From Staphylococcus microti (GTDB lineage: Bacteria > Bacillota > Bacilli > Staphylococcales > Staphylococcaceae): DNA of 44,205 bases. The notes under the pieces were generated by a model. It was not told where the DNA came from. It worked only from the letters and a program-made list of their open reading frames with translations, and made no database searches. Of the stretch, positions 27,616-37,259 are shown piece by piece; positions within the stretch are counted from its first letter, which is position 1; each line of letters starts with the position of its first letter. The stretch covers positions 1 to 44,205 of the forward strand of contig NZ_JXWY01000014.1 in assembly GCF_000934465.1 (NCBI RefSeq), given 5' to 3'. Position numbers and translations under genes: made by a program.

Positions 27616-28443
27616 ATGAAGATTTTGATCCCTCAACCGTTTGATAACATGACTTTAAGAACCATGTTTCAAACTTTAAAATTACCAAAAAAAGAATTAC
27701 ATCAACTCAATATGTCAAAAGAAATCACTGTTAATGATGCGCCAGCTACGTTGAATACAACAGTTCACAAAGGCGATCACGTTGTATTACCTGATTCTGA
27801 CGCTAAAAGTCAATATTTACCGAGTTATCGCTACGCCAATATCGTATATGAAGATGATTACTTGGCAATTGTATTAAAACCAAAAGGTGTGAAGACACAT
27901 CCAAACGACTTGAAAGAAAGTAATACGTTAATGAATCATGTTATTTACACATTGGATTGTCCGTATGTGGAGCCAATCCATCGTCTTGATCAAGAAACAG
28001 TCGGGTTGCTGATTGTTGCCAAAAATCCGTTGGTCAAAAAAATCTTGGATCATATGTTAGAAGACAATGAAATTCATCGTATTTATCGTGCACAAGTTAA
28101 AAGTTTACTGCCAATTAAACCGCAAACAATCGACATGCCTATCGGTAAAGATAAATTTCATCCGAATAAACGTCGTGTGTCACCAACAGGACAACGTGCA
28201 GTCACACATATTATCAAATCAGAAATGTTAAAAGAAGGTGTATGCCAGCTTTACGTGAAATTAGACACTGGCCGTACACATCAAATCCGTGTACATCTCG
28301 CTGAAATCGGTCATCCTGTACTAGGTGATCCGTTGTATAGCGATGCTACATTACGTCAATTGAAGCTAGAAAGTTATCAAATTGAATTTGTTCATCCTTT
28401 TACACAAGAAACTGTTTCTGTCACATTGGATGACGCCGAATAA
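27616..28443 (+). CDS. RluA/RluD-type RNA pseudouridine synthase
   Basis: 275 residues. The catalytic loop HRLDQETVGLLIVAK (about 127) contains the conserved Asp, and later motifs RIYRAQV and LDTGRTHQIRVHLAEIGHPVLGDPLY are typical. The N-terminus is a short S4-like region. It isomerises uridine in rRNA or tRNA; the site cannot be told from sequence. ATG at 27616 follows AAGGAGG. A likely promoter has an extended -10 (TGGTATGAT, ending at about 27594) divergent from airS. Confidence 0.88.
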   Translation: MKILIPQPFDNMTLRTMFQTLKLPKKELHQLNMSKEITVNDAPATLNTTVHKGDHVVLPDSDAKSQYLPSYRYANIVYEDDYLAIVLKPKGVKTHPNDLKESNTLMNHVIYTLDCPYVEPIHRLDQETVGLLIVAKNPLVKKILDHMLEDNEIHRIYRAQVKSLLPIKPQTIDMPIGKDKFHPNKRRVSPTGQRAVTHIIKSEMLKEGVCQLYVKLDTGRTHQIRVHLAEIGHPVLGDPLYSDATLRQLKLESYQIEFVHPFTQETVSVTLDDAE

Positions 28444-28458
28444 ACTTTTATGATAAAC

Positions 28459-28575
28459 GGGAGCGGGACAGAAAGTTTATTTTTGAAAAAAGCTTTCGTC
28501 GTCCCGCCCCGGCAAGGGTGGCTAGAAGTGAAAAAAGTTTTTTAAAACGTATTTTCACTTCAGACACCTACTGCC
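28459..28575 (-). repeat. Intergenic double-hairpin repeat, copy B (inverted)
   Basis: The reverse complement matches copy A (11159-11273) with only a few changes, mostly in loop positions. The GCGGGAC/GTCCCGC stem and the GAAGTGAAAA/TTTTCACTTC stem are kept. It lies between converging genes, after the pseudouridine synthase. A less conserved tail runs on to about 28625. Confidence 0.8.
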
Positions 28576-28652
28576 ATTTACAAATATTTGCTTACTTATT
28601 TAAAAGAAATTTCCTGTATCTCACCCCCGTTTTTTGGGCTGTAAAAACTAAT

Positions 28653-28702
28653 AAACGACCACAACACTTCATAGCTTTCTCTATGACGCATTGTGGTCGT
28701 TT
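28653..28702. terminator. Bidirectional terminator between the pseudouridine synthase and ppk genes
   Basis: AAACGACCACAA and TTGTGGTCGTTT form a perfect 12-bp stem. An inner TCATAG/CTATGA stem extends it. T-rich flanks follow on both strands. Confidence 0.8.
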
Positions 28703-28726
28703 TAACACCAAGTATACGTTGTGTTT

Positions 28727-30895
28727 TTAACGTTTTAATTTGTTTCGAAACCGACGCACCCAGCCAGATGCTGCACGGACAGGTTGGCCTGTTTCAACGA
28801 TATTGTCTTTCTTTAATTGGATACCGTATTCCATTGCTTCATTCATTAAATATTCTTGTGCATTTAATGGATCTAAATTATTTTCCACATAGTGATACAC
28901 ACCATAACGATCTTGATAACGTCCTTTTTGGTTATCAGACAACTGAAGGTTCATGTAATCCACTAAACGTTTGGCAATATGTTTATCCAACACTGGGAAC
29001 AAGATTTCAACACGTTTAATCATGTTACGTGTCATCATATCTGCTGATGATAAGTAAATGCGTGCATCGCCATTGTTGTGGAAGTAATAAATACGTGAAT
29101 GTTCCAGCAAGCGTCCGACAATACTTACGACTTCAATGTTCTCACTTACACCCGGAATACCTGGTTTCAAGCAACAAATTCCTCGAATAATGAGCTGCAC
29201 TTTCACACCTGCTTGTGATGCTTCAAACAGCTTCTTGATCAGTGCTTTATCCGTTAATGAGTTCATTTTCATCATCATTTTACCGTTGCCATGTTTCTTA
29301 TGACTTTCGATTTCTTCATCAATACGTTCGATAAATAAATCGCGAATTTCATATGGTGCGACGATTAATTCTTGATAATCCGGCTTAATGGAATAACCAC
29401 TCAAATAGTTAAAGAAACTCATCGCATCTTGTGCAATTTTCTTATTTGTTGTGATAATCCCCATATCTGTATAAAGTTTCGCCGTTTTATCATTGTAGTT
29501 ACCAGTACCTAAATGTACAAACGGCACTAATTCGCCATTAATACGTTTCACAACCAATGTAATTTTACTGTGCGTTTTCAAATGCGTCATCCCATACATC
29601 ACATGGCAACCCGCTTCTTCCAACATACGTGCCCAATGCACATTGTTTTCCTCATCAAAGCGTGCTTTCAACTCAACAAGCACAGTGACTTGTTTGCCGT
29701 TTTCCGCCGCATTTTTCAGCGCTTCAATAATTGGTGAATCGCTACTTACACGATACAATGTTTGCTTGATAGCCATCGTATTCGGATCTTCCGATGCTTC
29801 TTTAATAAAGTCCACAATTGGATCAAATGATTCATATGGATGATGGAAAAAGATGTCACGTTTAAGCGCTAAATCATAAACGTTATGATCCCCTAATGAT
29901 TGTGGCACTTGTGGTGTATAACGTGGATATTTTAAGTCTTTGAGTTTGTTCGACAAATGACCTACCAACTCAAATACCATCGTTAAATCAAGTGGCCCAT
30001 TTGTATAATAAACATCTTCTGGCGTTAGCTCTAGCGTATCTATCAGCCAATCCATTTCCAAGTCTTGTTGACCACGATGATCGATTTCTAGACGCACTGC
30101 CGCCCCGCTTTTTCGTTCTTTCAAAAAACGTTCAATTTCGATCAGTAAATCTTCCGCACCATCTTCATGAATCATTAAGTCCGCATTACGCGTAATTCTG
30201 AATGTGTACGTATTCAAAATTTCATATCCTCGGAATAAGTACCCCATAAAATGTGAAATAATGTCTTCAATTAAGATGATGTAATGCTTGTTACCATCAT
30301 TAATCGTTGTGAAACGATCTAGCAACGTCGGAATTTGAACAATCGCAGAATTCACTTCATTTCCTGTATCAATATCTACAAAAATATTTAATGTTTTGTT
30401 GTTCAATTTAGGAAATGGACGATAGGCATCAATACCAAGTGGCGTCAACGTTGGTAAGATTTCATTTAAGAAAATGGTTTCCAAACGTTCTTGTAATGCT
30501 TCACTCAATTCGTCTGGTCTTGTTAGATACACATCATAGGCTTTTAATTCTTCCATCAGTTCATTAAAACGATGATATTGGAACGAAACGTTTTTACGAT
30601 TTTTTCTTTCAATCGCTTGGAGTTGTTCTGACGGTGTTAATTGTGATTTGTTTTCAGGCTTATCATATCCCATTTTCACTTGGTCTTTTAAACCTGCGAC
30701 ACGTACCATAAAAAATTCGTCAAGATTAGAGCTACCGATTGCAATAAAATTCAGTCTTTCTAACAACGGATTGGTCTTATCACACGCTTCTTGTAACACG
30801 CGATAGTTAAAATCAAGCCAACTTACTTCTCGATTGTTATAAAAACTAGGGTCATTAATATCAATTTTCAAATTATTATTTGTCACTGTTTTCAT
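28727..30895 (-). CDS. ppk1: Polyphosphate kinase 1
   Basis: About 720 residues, the usual PPK1 length. Motifs in order: [17 protein letters not shown] (N-domain), [26 protein letters not shown] with the candidate autophosphorylated His, [22 protein letters not shown], and [12 protein letters not shown]. It makes polyphosphate from ATP reversibly. The start is uncertain: ATG at 30895, ATG at 30904, or GTG at 30886, which has the best-spaced GAGGTGG. It follows ppx by about 170 bp. Confidence 0.93.
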   Translation of the reverse strand: MKTVTNNNLKIDINDPSFYNNREVSWLDFNYRVLQEACDKTNPLLERLNFIAIGSSNLDEFFMVRVAGLKDQVKMGYDKPENKSQLTPSEQLQAIERKNRKNVSFQYHRFNELMEELKAYDVYLTRPDELSEALQERLETIFLNEILPTLTPLGIDAYRPFPKLNNKTLNIFVDIDTGNEVNSAIVQIPTLLDRFTTINDGNKHYIILIEDIISHFMGYLFRGYEILNTYTFRITRNADLMIHEDGAEDLLIEIERFLKERKSGAAVRLEIDHRGQQDLEMDWLIDTLELTPEDVYYTNGPLDLTMVFELVGHLSNKLKDLKYPRYTPQVPQSLGDHNVYDLALKRDIFFHHPYESFDPIVDFIKEASEDPNTMAIKQTLYRVSSDSPIIEALKNAAENGKQVTVLVELKARFDEENNVHWARMLEEAGCHVMYGMTHLKTHSKITLVVKRINGELVPFVHLGTGNYNDKTAKLYTDMGIITTNKKIAQDAMSFFNYLSGYSIKPDYQELIVAPYEIRDLFIERIDEEIESHKKHGNGKMMMKMNSLTDKALIKKLFEASQAGVKVQLIIRGICCLKPGIPGVSENIEVVSIVGRLLEHSRIYYFHNNGDARIYLSSADMMTRNMIKRVEILFPVLDKHIAKRLVDYMNLQLSDNQKGRYQDRYGVYHYVENNLDPLNAQEYLMNEAMEYGIQLKKDNIVETGQPVRAASGWVRRFRNKLKR

Positions 30896-31074
30896 CCACC
30901 TCATTCTATATGCATGATACTTAGGTTGTGATACTAATTAAGACATCCGTTGACAAGAAATTGGGACAAAAGCATTTGTCGGTTTCCCAGAGCAAAAGTC
31001 CCATTTCCATGATCAATCTTTATTCTCTCGGCAGTCCTGACATCATCACTTTCATTACACCTTCATATACAATA

Positions 31075-32601
31075 CTAAATTTTTATAAATTGAATGTTGA
31101 GTTTGTTTTTCAATATCTTTTCAATGTGCTTTTTTTGACGATTTGACTGATAAATTTCAGCAATCGGTTCCCCTTGATAATAAACATTGAGTTGATATTG
31201 CGATGCATCTGTTGTTAATTCAACTTGATTCACTGTATTTGTATTAGAAATGTTCAGTGCATTTACAAATTTAATAATACCGCCTAACGCTTGAATATCA
31301 CTCAATTCATCATCTGAAAACCAATGCGTCTCATCACTATATTGTTTTAATAACGACTTGTTTTTGAAACTCGTCAGTAATGCTAATCTCACACGTTCCT
31401 TATGTGACAAGCCGTTAATACTTGAATTGGCAATAATGTAGTACGTATGTTGCGAACTTGAGTCAAAATCAATGAACTTACCTAAATAGTAGAGATATGC
31501 TGCTTGTAAAAAGCGTTTCTTCACGGTTTCATCAATTTTCAACTTACCGCGTGCTGTGAGTTGTTTTAACAAAGCTTCTGCAAGTTTTTGACGTTGCATC
31601 GCACCTGATGGCTCAATTTTATATTCATTCGCCAAATGACGTAATGCGTCGCTTTGAACGTTTTCTTTTTTAAACTCACCACGATGTGTCTTCGCGACTT
31701 GATGCATAATAAATCCTTCACGAATCCCTTTACGAGAAAACGTAAACGCCTCTGCTTGAATCATGTTATACAACACGTTGAATACAACGACAGCTGGTAC
31801 GATAATATCCATACGATCTCGACTGAGTCCGTCTAGATTAACGAGCTCATCTCGTGAATATGCTTTTAATGTGTCGTATACTTCTGTCAAATCTTCGTGC
31901 GACATCGTATAGCCATGAACCCCTGCTATCGGATAGTGACGCAAAGCTTGATGAATGCGTGCGCAGTTTCGTGCTGAACCGCCGATACCGACGAGTGGTA
32001 CAGCTTTATCGACAATCCATTCCGCTTTACTAAATGATTTTTTAAGAAACTTCTCCATTTTTTTGAGCGCTTCTTTATCATTGTGCGGTTTGTCTTCAAA
32101 AAACATACGTGTCAATGTCACAACGCCAAATGGAAAACTGATGGCTTGCTTAATTTTTTTGTTTTTAAAGTATGTTAACTCTGTCGAACCGCCACCGATG
32201 TCTACTGTCACACCATCTTGTATATCGGTTGTGTGGGTCACGGCGTATGAACCGTAAAATGCTTCATCTTCTTCAGGAATAAGAATAATGTCAATGTCTA
32301 CTTCTTGCTTCACACGCGCAATAATGGCATCTCTGTTCTTCGACTGACGAATCGCTGCAGTCGCAATCGGATGCAGTGCAGTCACTTCAAATGCTTCTGC
32401 CACTTTTTTAAAACTTTGTAACGCTGTTACTAATACGTCAATACCGTCCTCTTGCATATTCCCTGCATCGTCTAAGTATTGACTTAGACGTGCAGGTGTT
32501 TTTATATTTTGGATTTCGTTCAAACCTGTCTCATGATCAAATTCAAAAATAACAAGTCGAATCGTATTTGATCCAATATCTATTAAACCGTTGCGTTCCA
32601 T
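31075..32601 (-). CDS. ppx: Exopolyphosphatase, Ppx/GppA family
   Basis: About 508 residues. The actin-like ATPase fold shows LIDIGSNTIRLVIFE (6-20) and the phosphate loop VDIGGGSTELTYF (133-145), with the catalytic-type Glu in IPEEDEAFYG (109-117). The C-terminal half is an HD-like helical domain. It cleaves terminal phosphate from polyphosphate, or pppGpp in the GppA branch; the neighbouring ppk favours polyphosphate. ATG at 32601 has GGAGG 12 bases upstream; a TTG at 32622 is also in frame. It follows fumC by 21 bp. Confidence 0.9.
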   Translation of the reverse strand: MERNGLIDIGSNTIRLVIFEFDHETGLNEIQNIKTPARLSQYLDDAGNMQEDGIDVLVTALQSFKKVAEAFEVTALHPIATAAIRQSKNRDAIIARVKQEVDIDIILIPEEDEAFYGSYAVTHTTDIQDGVTVDIGGGSTELTYFKNKKIKQAISFPFGVVTLTRMFFEDKPHNDKEALKKMEKFLKKSFSKAEWIVDKAVPLVGIGGSARNCARIHQALRHYPIAGVHGYTMSHEDLTEVYDTLKAYSRDELVNLDGLSRDRMDIIVPAVVVFNVLYNMIQAEAFTFSRKGIREGFIMHQVAKTHRGEFKKENVQSDALRHLANEYKIEPSGAMQRQKLAEALLKQLTARGKLKIDETVKKRFLQAAYLYYLGKFIDFDSSSQHTYYIIANSSINGLSHKERVRLALLTSFKNKSLLKQYSDETHWFSDDELSDIQALGGIIKFVNALNISNTNTVNQVELTTDASQYQLNVYYQGEPIAEIYQSNRQKKHIEKILKNKLNIQFIKI

Positions 32602-32622
32602 ACGTAAGAGTTGCCTCCTCAA

Positions 32623-34008
32623 TTATTTCGGATGCACCATGTCAGCTGGACGAATCCATTGTTCAAACTGTTCTTCTGTTAAATGACCAGATTGAATGGC
32701 TGCTTCTTTAAGTGTCAATCCTTCTCTATGTGCTTTTTTAGCAATTGCTGCAGCATTTTCATAACCGATGTGTGGGTTTAATGCTGTTACTAACATTAAC
32801 GATTGGTTCAAGTAATTATCAATATGTGACTCAATTGGTTCAATACCAACCGCACAGTTTTCATTAAATGTATTCATACCATCCGCTAATAAGTAGATAG
32901 ATTGTAGCGTATTATGAAGAATAACAGGTTTAAATACATTCAATTCAAAGTTACCTTGTGAGCTAGAAATACCAACAACTGTATCGTTACCCATTACTTG
33001 TACAGCCACCATTGTTAACATTTCACATTGTGTCGGGTTTACTTTACCTGGCATGATTGATGAACCTGGCTCATTCTCAGGAATTGAAATTTCAGCTAAA
33101 CCTGCACGTGGTCCAGACGCTAACCATCTTACATCGTTGGCAATCTTCATCAAGTCACCAGCAAGTGCTTTTAAACTTCCGTGCAATTGCACAACTTCAT
33201 CGTGTGCAGTTAACGCATGGAACTTATTCGGTGAAGATACAAACGGATATCCTGTATTTTCTGCAATATGTGCTGCGACTTTATCGCCAAACTCAGGATG
33301 TGCATTAATACCTGTACCTACAGCAGTTCCACCAATTGCTAAGTTTAAAATATGTTTTTTAGAATCTGTTAACAATTGTTCGCAAACATCTAACATATAG
33401 CGCCAACCACTAATTTCTTGCCCAAGTGTAATTGGCGTCGCATCTTGTAAGTGCGTACGTCCAATTTTAATAATATCTTGGTATGCTTGCTCTTTTTTAT
33501 AAAATGTGTCGCGTAATCCTTTTAATGCTGGTACTAATTTTTGTTCAATTTCGTGATACAATGCCACGTGCATCGCAGTTGGGAATGTATCGTTCGAACT
33601 TTGAGACTTGTTCACGTCATCGTTCGGATGGATTTTTTCGTCACTACCTTGTTCTACCAAATATTCATTGGCTACAAAGCTGACTACTTCATTGACGTTC
33701 ATGTTACTTTGCGTCCCACTACCTGTTTGCCATACAACTAATGGGAAATGTTCATCTAATTCCCCAGCTAAAATACGATCACACGCGTGAACGATTGCGT
33801 TTTTTTTCGCATCGCTTAACTTTCCTAATTCGTTGTTCGCAAGCGCTGCGGCACGTTTTAATTGTGCAAAACCGTACACTACTTCAATCGGCATCTTCTC
33901 TTTACCAACTGGGAAGTTTTGCTTACTGCGTTGCGTTTGCGCACCCCAGTATTTATCCGCTGGTACTTCGATTTCTCCAAATGTATCATGTTCAATTCTT
34001 ACTGACAT
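32623..34008 (-). CDS. fumC: Class II fumarate hydratase
   Basis: 461 residues, an oxygen-stable homotetrameric fumarase of the TCA cycle. The family signature [11 protein letters not shown] (315-325) has the catalytic serine loop, and [10 protein letters not shown] (183-192), [10 protein letters not shown] (95-104) and [14 protein letters not shown] (127-140) build the active site. Start ATG follows AAAGGGGTC. A vegetative promoter and a likely CcpA site lie upstream. It heads fumC-ppx-ppk. Confidence 0.95.
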   Translation of the reverse strand: MSVRIEHDTFGEIEVPADKYWGAQTQRSKQNFPVGKEKMPIEVVYGFAQLKRAAALANNELGKLSDAKKNAIVHACDRILAGELDEHFPLVVWQTGSGTQSNMNVNEVVSFVANEYLVEQGSDEKIHPNDDVNKSQSSNDTFPTAMHVALYHEIEQKLVPALKGLRDTFYKKEQAYQDIIKIGRTHLQDATPITLGQEISGWRYMLDVCEQLLTDSKKHILNLAIGGTAVGTGINAHPEFGDKVAAHIAENTGYPFVSSPNKFHALTAHDEVVQLHGSLKALAGDLMKIANDVRWLASGPRAGLAEISIPENEPGSSIMPGKVNPTQCEMLTMVAVQVMGNDTVVGISSSQGNFELNVFKPVILHNTLQSIYLLADGMNTFNENCAVGIEPIESHIDNYLNQSLMLVTALNPHIGYENAAAIAKKAHREGLTLKEAAIQSGHLTEEQFEQWIRPADMVHPK

Positions 34009-34052
34009 ATAACTCGACCCCTTTATTATTTTTGTTTCATCTCTTCACTTAA

Positions 34053-34082
34053 ATTATAGCATTAAACGAAATATTCATTCAA
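34053..34082 (-). promoter_or_regulatory. Promoter of fumC
   Basis: On the minus strand TTGAAT (34077-34082), 18 nt, perfect TATAAT (34053-34058), 44 bp before the start codon. Confidence 0.65.
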
Positions 34083-34130
34083 TTACATCTCGAACTTCTG
34101 TGACAAAAATTTGTAGTCTGTACACCAAGG

Positions 34131-34145
34131 ATGTAAACGCTATCT
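34131..34145. promoter_or_regulatory. Likely catabolite-responsive element (CcpA site) upstream of fumC
   Basis: ATGTAAACGCTATCT fits the cre consensus WTGNAARCGNWWWCA at all positions but the last. It lies about 50 bp upstream of the fumC -35 box and 12 bp from the end of the upstream gene's terminator. TCA-cycle genes are CcpA targets in Gram-positive bacteria. Confidence 0.5.
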
Positions 34146-34157
34146 TGTCACACGAAT

Positions 34158-34202
34158 AAAAAGCGTATCTTAACATGATCTCGTCATGCTAAAATACGCT
34201 TT
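34158..34202 (-). terminator. Terminator of the small membrane protein gene
   Basis: On the minus strand AGCGTATTTTAGCATGA pairs with TCATGTTAAGATACGCT (two mismatched or wobble positions), then five T. Confidence 0.85.
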
Positions 34203-34206
34203 CACT

Positions 34207-34614
34207 TTATGATTGTGTTTGATAACGCTGTTTCACTGCTTGTACAACGGCAATTGCTGTCAAAATGTATAAGATCATACCAACAACAACTGACAGTGGA
34301 CTCATTTGAATCAGTATCGCCCATACGCCATTGAGGCTCATATAAAAATGATCTAGATAAATGTACAAGCCAATCGTAATCGCAATACAACAAATTACAC
34401 TAATAACAATTCCTTTTTGATTGCTACGAATAAACGTCTCAGGCGTTACTGTATCATCAACAAGCCCTTTCGACAAATTCATTTGCAATTGTACAACTTT
34501 AAAAAGAACTGGCAAGTATAACGTCCCTAGTGCTAATGGAAATCCTTTAATAGAAAGCAAATTCACAAGCGTTGATACAACTAGTAATGGAACCCAGTAT
34601 CGATATATTTTCAT
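34207..34614 (-). CDS. Small integral membrane protein of unknown function
   Basis: 135 residues with about four hydrophobic segments (6-26, 28-45, 70-90, 100-124) and a short loop with DDTVTPETFIRSNQKG. I do not recognise a family. ATG at 34614 has AAGGTG six bases upstream; an upstream GTG overlaps this site. It has its own promoter and terminator, so it is a single-gene unit between fumC and the nagA operon. Confidence 0.65.
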   Translation of the reverse strand: MKIYRYWVPLLVVSTLVNLLSIKGFPLALGTLYLPVLFKVVQLQMNLSKGLVDDTVTPETFIRSNQKGIVISVICCIAITIGLYIYLDHFYMSLNGVWAILIQMSPLSVVVGMILYILTAIAVVQAVKQRYQTQS

Positions 34615-34655
34615 AATTGTCACCTTAAGTTAGTTAGTCAATTCTCCACTATTTT

Positions 34656-34685
34656 ATCATATCCATTACATATGCATAGTGACAA
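34656..34685 (-). promoter_or_regulatory. Promoter of the small membrane protein gene
   Basis: On the minus strand TTGTCA (34680-34685), 18 nt, TATGAT (34656-34661), 41 bp before the chosen ATG. Confidence 0.55.
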
Positions 34686-34734
34686 AATTACAACCCTTTC
34701 TATCCACTTCAACAGACACTGTGCTGTTATTATA

Positions 34735-34777
34735 AAACACGCTAGCAACCGTTTTTCCATTCAGTTACTAGCGCGTT
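34735..34777 (-). terminator. Terminator of the queG-trmL-nagA operon
   Basis: On the minus strand GCGCTAGTAAC pairs with GTTGCTAGCGTG (with G-T pairs), then four T. It begins 10 bp past the stop codon of the 52-residue gene. Confidence 0.7.
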
Positions 34778-34786
34778 ATACATTTC

Positions 34787-34945
34787 CTATTTGTCCGTAT
34801 CTCGATCGCTACGAACCGCTTCATCGTGCGTTTGATCATACTTTTCTTCGTCATTTTCATTAGAGATTTGTTCCATCTCTTTTCCTAACTCAACGACTTC
34901 TTCAAAGCTGTCCACCATGCCATGTTCATTTTCTTGTTTGTTCAT
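34787..34945 (-). CDS. Small acidic protein, 52 residues
   Basis: ATG at 34945 has AAGGAGGGTG upstream, an excellent ribosome site, and the gene ends at TAG 34787. The product starts MNKQENEHGMVDSFEEVVEL and continues rich in Glu, Asp, Gln and Arg with no hydrophobic segment. The name of the family is unknown to me, but similar short acidic proteins occur in staphylococcal genomes as far as I recall. It follows the NagB-like gene by 18 bp and precedes the operon terminator, so it is the last cistron. Confidence 0.75.
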   Translation of the reverse strand: MNKQENEHGMVDSFEEVVELGKEMEQISNENDEEKYDQTHDEAVRSDRDTDK

Positions 34946-34963
34946 GACACACCCTCCTTATTA

Positions 34964-35563
34964 TTATGCATAAAGTGCTGTGAAGTATGCTCTTACATCT
35001 TCAGGTAAACCTTGTGCTGCTGCGTCGTCTAACACCACGTTCACCATACGATGTGATTTTAAGCTTGAAGGTACAAATGTCGTACTGCCATTCTCTTCGT
35101 ATAATTTACGTACAACTTCAGCTTTTTCACTACCTGTTAATACTACAATAATTTCACGTGCACCTAACACACCATCATTCATTGGGATACCAATATTACC
35201 ATCACGATCAATTGTCACGACTTGCATTGTCAATTTACCTTTGTTTTCTTTCGTTTTAGCGTGATGTTTAATAAATGATTCTACTTTTTCATCTTCAGGA
35301 ATTTCATGAATTTGCTTTTCTGGTACTCCTAATGCTTTATAAAAAGCGGCATTTTTGTCATAGTCCAAAATATGAATTTGACTAAAGTCTACCGGATTTT
35401 TTTCAACATTTTGTTGTAATGCTGTGTTAACAGGTGCTTGATCATGTTCCAAATGAATTCCTGCAATCGTTGTTGAATTATTGCTAAATTGTTTTCTTAA
35501 AATATCCGCAACAAAAGTCGCAGCCGTTTCTTGATCTTTGAAAATTTTAAAGTTCATTGCCAT
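34964..35563 (-). CDS. NagB-fold protein lacking deaminase motifs
   Basis: 199 residues, short of the usual 240-265 for glucosamine-6-phosphate deaminase. Similarity to NagB is clear in the C-terminal part (GAREIIVVLTGSEKAEVVRKL, then LKSHRMVNVVLDDAAAQGL) and in HILDYDKNAAFYKALG, which corresponds to the NagB FNMDEY segment. The phosphate loop GLPTGGTP is absent, and the catalytic DGHIAFNEP is replaced at best by DGNIGIPMN, losing the His and Glu. It is probably not a deaminase; a sensor or binding role beside nagA is a guess. Start: ATG at 35563 (or 35569), GAGGAG upstream. Adjacent to nagA. Confidence 0.75.
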   Translation of the reverse strand: MAMNFKIFKDQETAATFVADILRKQFSNNSTTIAGIHLEHDQAPVNTALQQNVEKNPVDFSQIHILDYDKNAAFYKALGVPEKQIHEIPEDEKVESFIKHHAKTKENKGKLTMQVVTIDRDGNIGIPMNDGVLGAREIIVVLTGSEKAEVVRKLYEENGSTTFVPSSLKSHRMVNVVLDDAAAQGLPEDVRAYFTALYA

Positions 35564-35580
35564 CGTCATTCACTCCTCAA

Positions 35581-36765
35581 TTATGCTTGCTTGTTTTCGA
35601 TATTATTCACTACATACCCTGATTTAATCGTTGTTAAAACATCCATATTGTCATTCAAAATAACAATATCTGCATCTTTACCTTCTGTCAAACTACCTTT
35701 ATGTGACAAAACATTCAATGCCTTAGCTTGATTATAACTTGTTACACGCCATAAATCTTCTAATGATGCATTTGTATATTTCAATAAATTGCGTAATCCA
35801 TCATTCATTTTTAAAATACTGCCTGCCAATGCACCACTTGCTAAACGTGCTTCTTTACCTTTAACAATAACATTTTGGCCACCCAAATCATACTCGCCAT
35901 CTTGTAGCCCTTTGGCACGCATCGCATCGGTAATCAAATAGAACGCACGATTTCCTTTCATTCGATACGCGACATCGACAGCCGCTGGATGCGCATGAAT
36001 ACCATCGACAATCAGTTCAGTATGTAAAAATGGATTCGTCCATGCCGCACCGAATACACCCGGCTCACGATGTGCAAACGGTGTCGCCGCATTATAAAGA
36101 TGTGTCACATGTTTGGCACCGTTGTCAGCCGCTTCATTCGCTTGTTCATATGTCGCAACCGTATGCCCAATTGAAAAAATAATCTCATTACTCAATGCTT
36201 TTAACGTTTCTTGAGCACCTTCAACTTCCGGTGCATACGTCATAACTTTGATCATATGATTTGCAGATTGTTGAAATTCTTGAACTTGTTGTACGGATGG
36301 ACGTTGTACAAAGTCAGGATTTTGCGCGCCTACTTTATGTTCCGAAATAAACGGTCCTTCCAAATGAACACCTAATATTTCAGCAGCTGGCTCTGATGAC
36401 GCTTGTTTAGATGCTTCGACATATTGTGTCACTGTTTTTAACGCACCATGAATCGCTGCTGGTGATTGCGTCATCGTTGTAGCAAGATAGCTTGTCGTTC
36501 CTTCGCTTAGTAAGCCTTTAGACAACGCGGCTAGCCCCTCAACCGAAGCGTCCATCACATCATGACCATAGCCCCCATGAATATGAATATCAATAAAGCC
36601 TGGTAAAATATGCTGATCAGACGCATCAACAACTTCTAACGGTCCTTGATAAGGGAAATGTTTAATTTGATGAATACATCCGTCTTTCACAATGATATGT
36701 CCGTTTTGAATGACACCATCTTCCGTATAAATTCGTCCACCTTGTATTACATACATTTTTGTCAT
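35581..36765 (-). CDS. nagA: N-acetylglucosamine-6-phosphate deacetylase
   Basis: 394 residues of the amidohydrolase superfamily. Metal and catalytic residues are seen: the HxH pair His61/His63 (GFIDIHIHGG), Glu136 (GVHLEGPF), His201, His222 (THLYNAATPF) and the general base Asp280 (LITDAMRAKG). It removes acetate from GlcNAc-6-phosphate in amino-sugar recycling. ATG has AAGGGA upstream. Gene order is trmL, nagA, NagB-like; a true nagB is not in this window. Confidence 0.93.
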   Translation of the reverse strand: MTKMYVIQGGRIYTEDGVIQNGHIIVKDGCIHQIKHFPYQGPLEVVDASDQHILPGFIDIHIHGGYGHDVMDASVEGLAALSKGLLSEGTTSYLATTMTQSPAAIHGALKTVTQYVEASKQASSEPAAEILGVHLEGPFISEHKVGAQNPDFVQRPSVQQVQEFQQSANHMIKVMTYAPEVEGAQETLKALSNEIIFSIGHTVATYEQANEAADNGAKHVTHLYNAATPFAHREPGVFGAAWTNPFLHTELIVDGIHAHPAAVDVAYRMKGNRAFYLITDAMRAKGLQDGEYDLGGQNVIVKGKEARLASGALAGSILKMNDGLRNLLKYTNASLEDLWRVTSYNQAKALNVLSHKGSLTEGKDADIVILNDNMDVLTTIKSGYVVNNIENKQA

Positions 36766-36786
36766 GAGAATCCCTTCTTTTTTGAA

Positions 36787-37257
36787 TTATTGTAAGCCTG
36801 GATAGTCTTGTTGACGTAATGCTTCATAAATTAAAATGGCTGCGGTGTTAGATAAGTTAAGTGAACGCACGTTGTCATTCATAGGCACACGCATTGCTGT
36901 ATTTTCATAGCGTTCTTTAACCCAACTCGGTAGTCCCGTTGTCTCTTTACCGAAAATGAAATAATGGTCTGTTTCCTTGTTAGAAAAATCTAAAGCTGTA
37001 TGTGGCTGAGAACCGAACTTCGTCAATAAATAATAAGTGCCATCAGTTTTTTCAAAAAATTCTTCAATACTGTCATAATACGTAATATCTACAAATTTCC
37101 AATAATCCAAACCAGCACGGCGCAACATTTTGTCATCAGTGCTGAACCCTAAAGGTCGAATTAAATGTAATTTAGTATCTGTTGCTGCACATGTACGTGC
37201 GATATTTCCAGTGTTCGCTGGAATCTCAGGTTGATATAACACAACATGAATTGTCAT
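36787..37257 (-). CDS. trmL: tRNA (cytidine/uridine-34-2'-O)-methyltransferase
   Basis: 156 residues, a SPOUT-fold knot methyltransferase. The family motifs are YQPEIPANTGNIARTCAATD (8-27), HLIRPLGF, FGKETTGLP and MRVPMNDNVRSLNLSNTAAI, the last two forming the SAM knot. It methylates the wobble base of some leucine tRNAs. It starts two bases after the queG stop, and is 21 bp before nagA. Confidence 0.92.
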   Translation of the reverse strand: MTIHVVLYQPEIPANTGNIARTCAATDTKLHLIRPLGFSTDDKMLRRAGLDYWKFVDITYYDSIEEFFEKTDGTYYLLTKFGSQPHTALDFSNKETDHYFIFGKETTGLPSWVKERYENTAMRVPMNDNVRSLNLSNTAAILIYEALRQQDYPGLQ

Positions 37258-37259
37258 AA

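Noticed and set aside
30896-31074. Riboswitch or sRNA in the ppx-ppk gap
   Set aside because: GGGAC/GTCCC arms exist but the flanking bases do not pair. No known leader motif was recognised.
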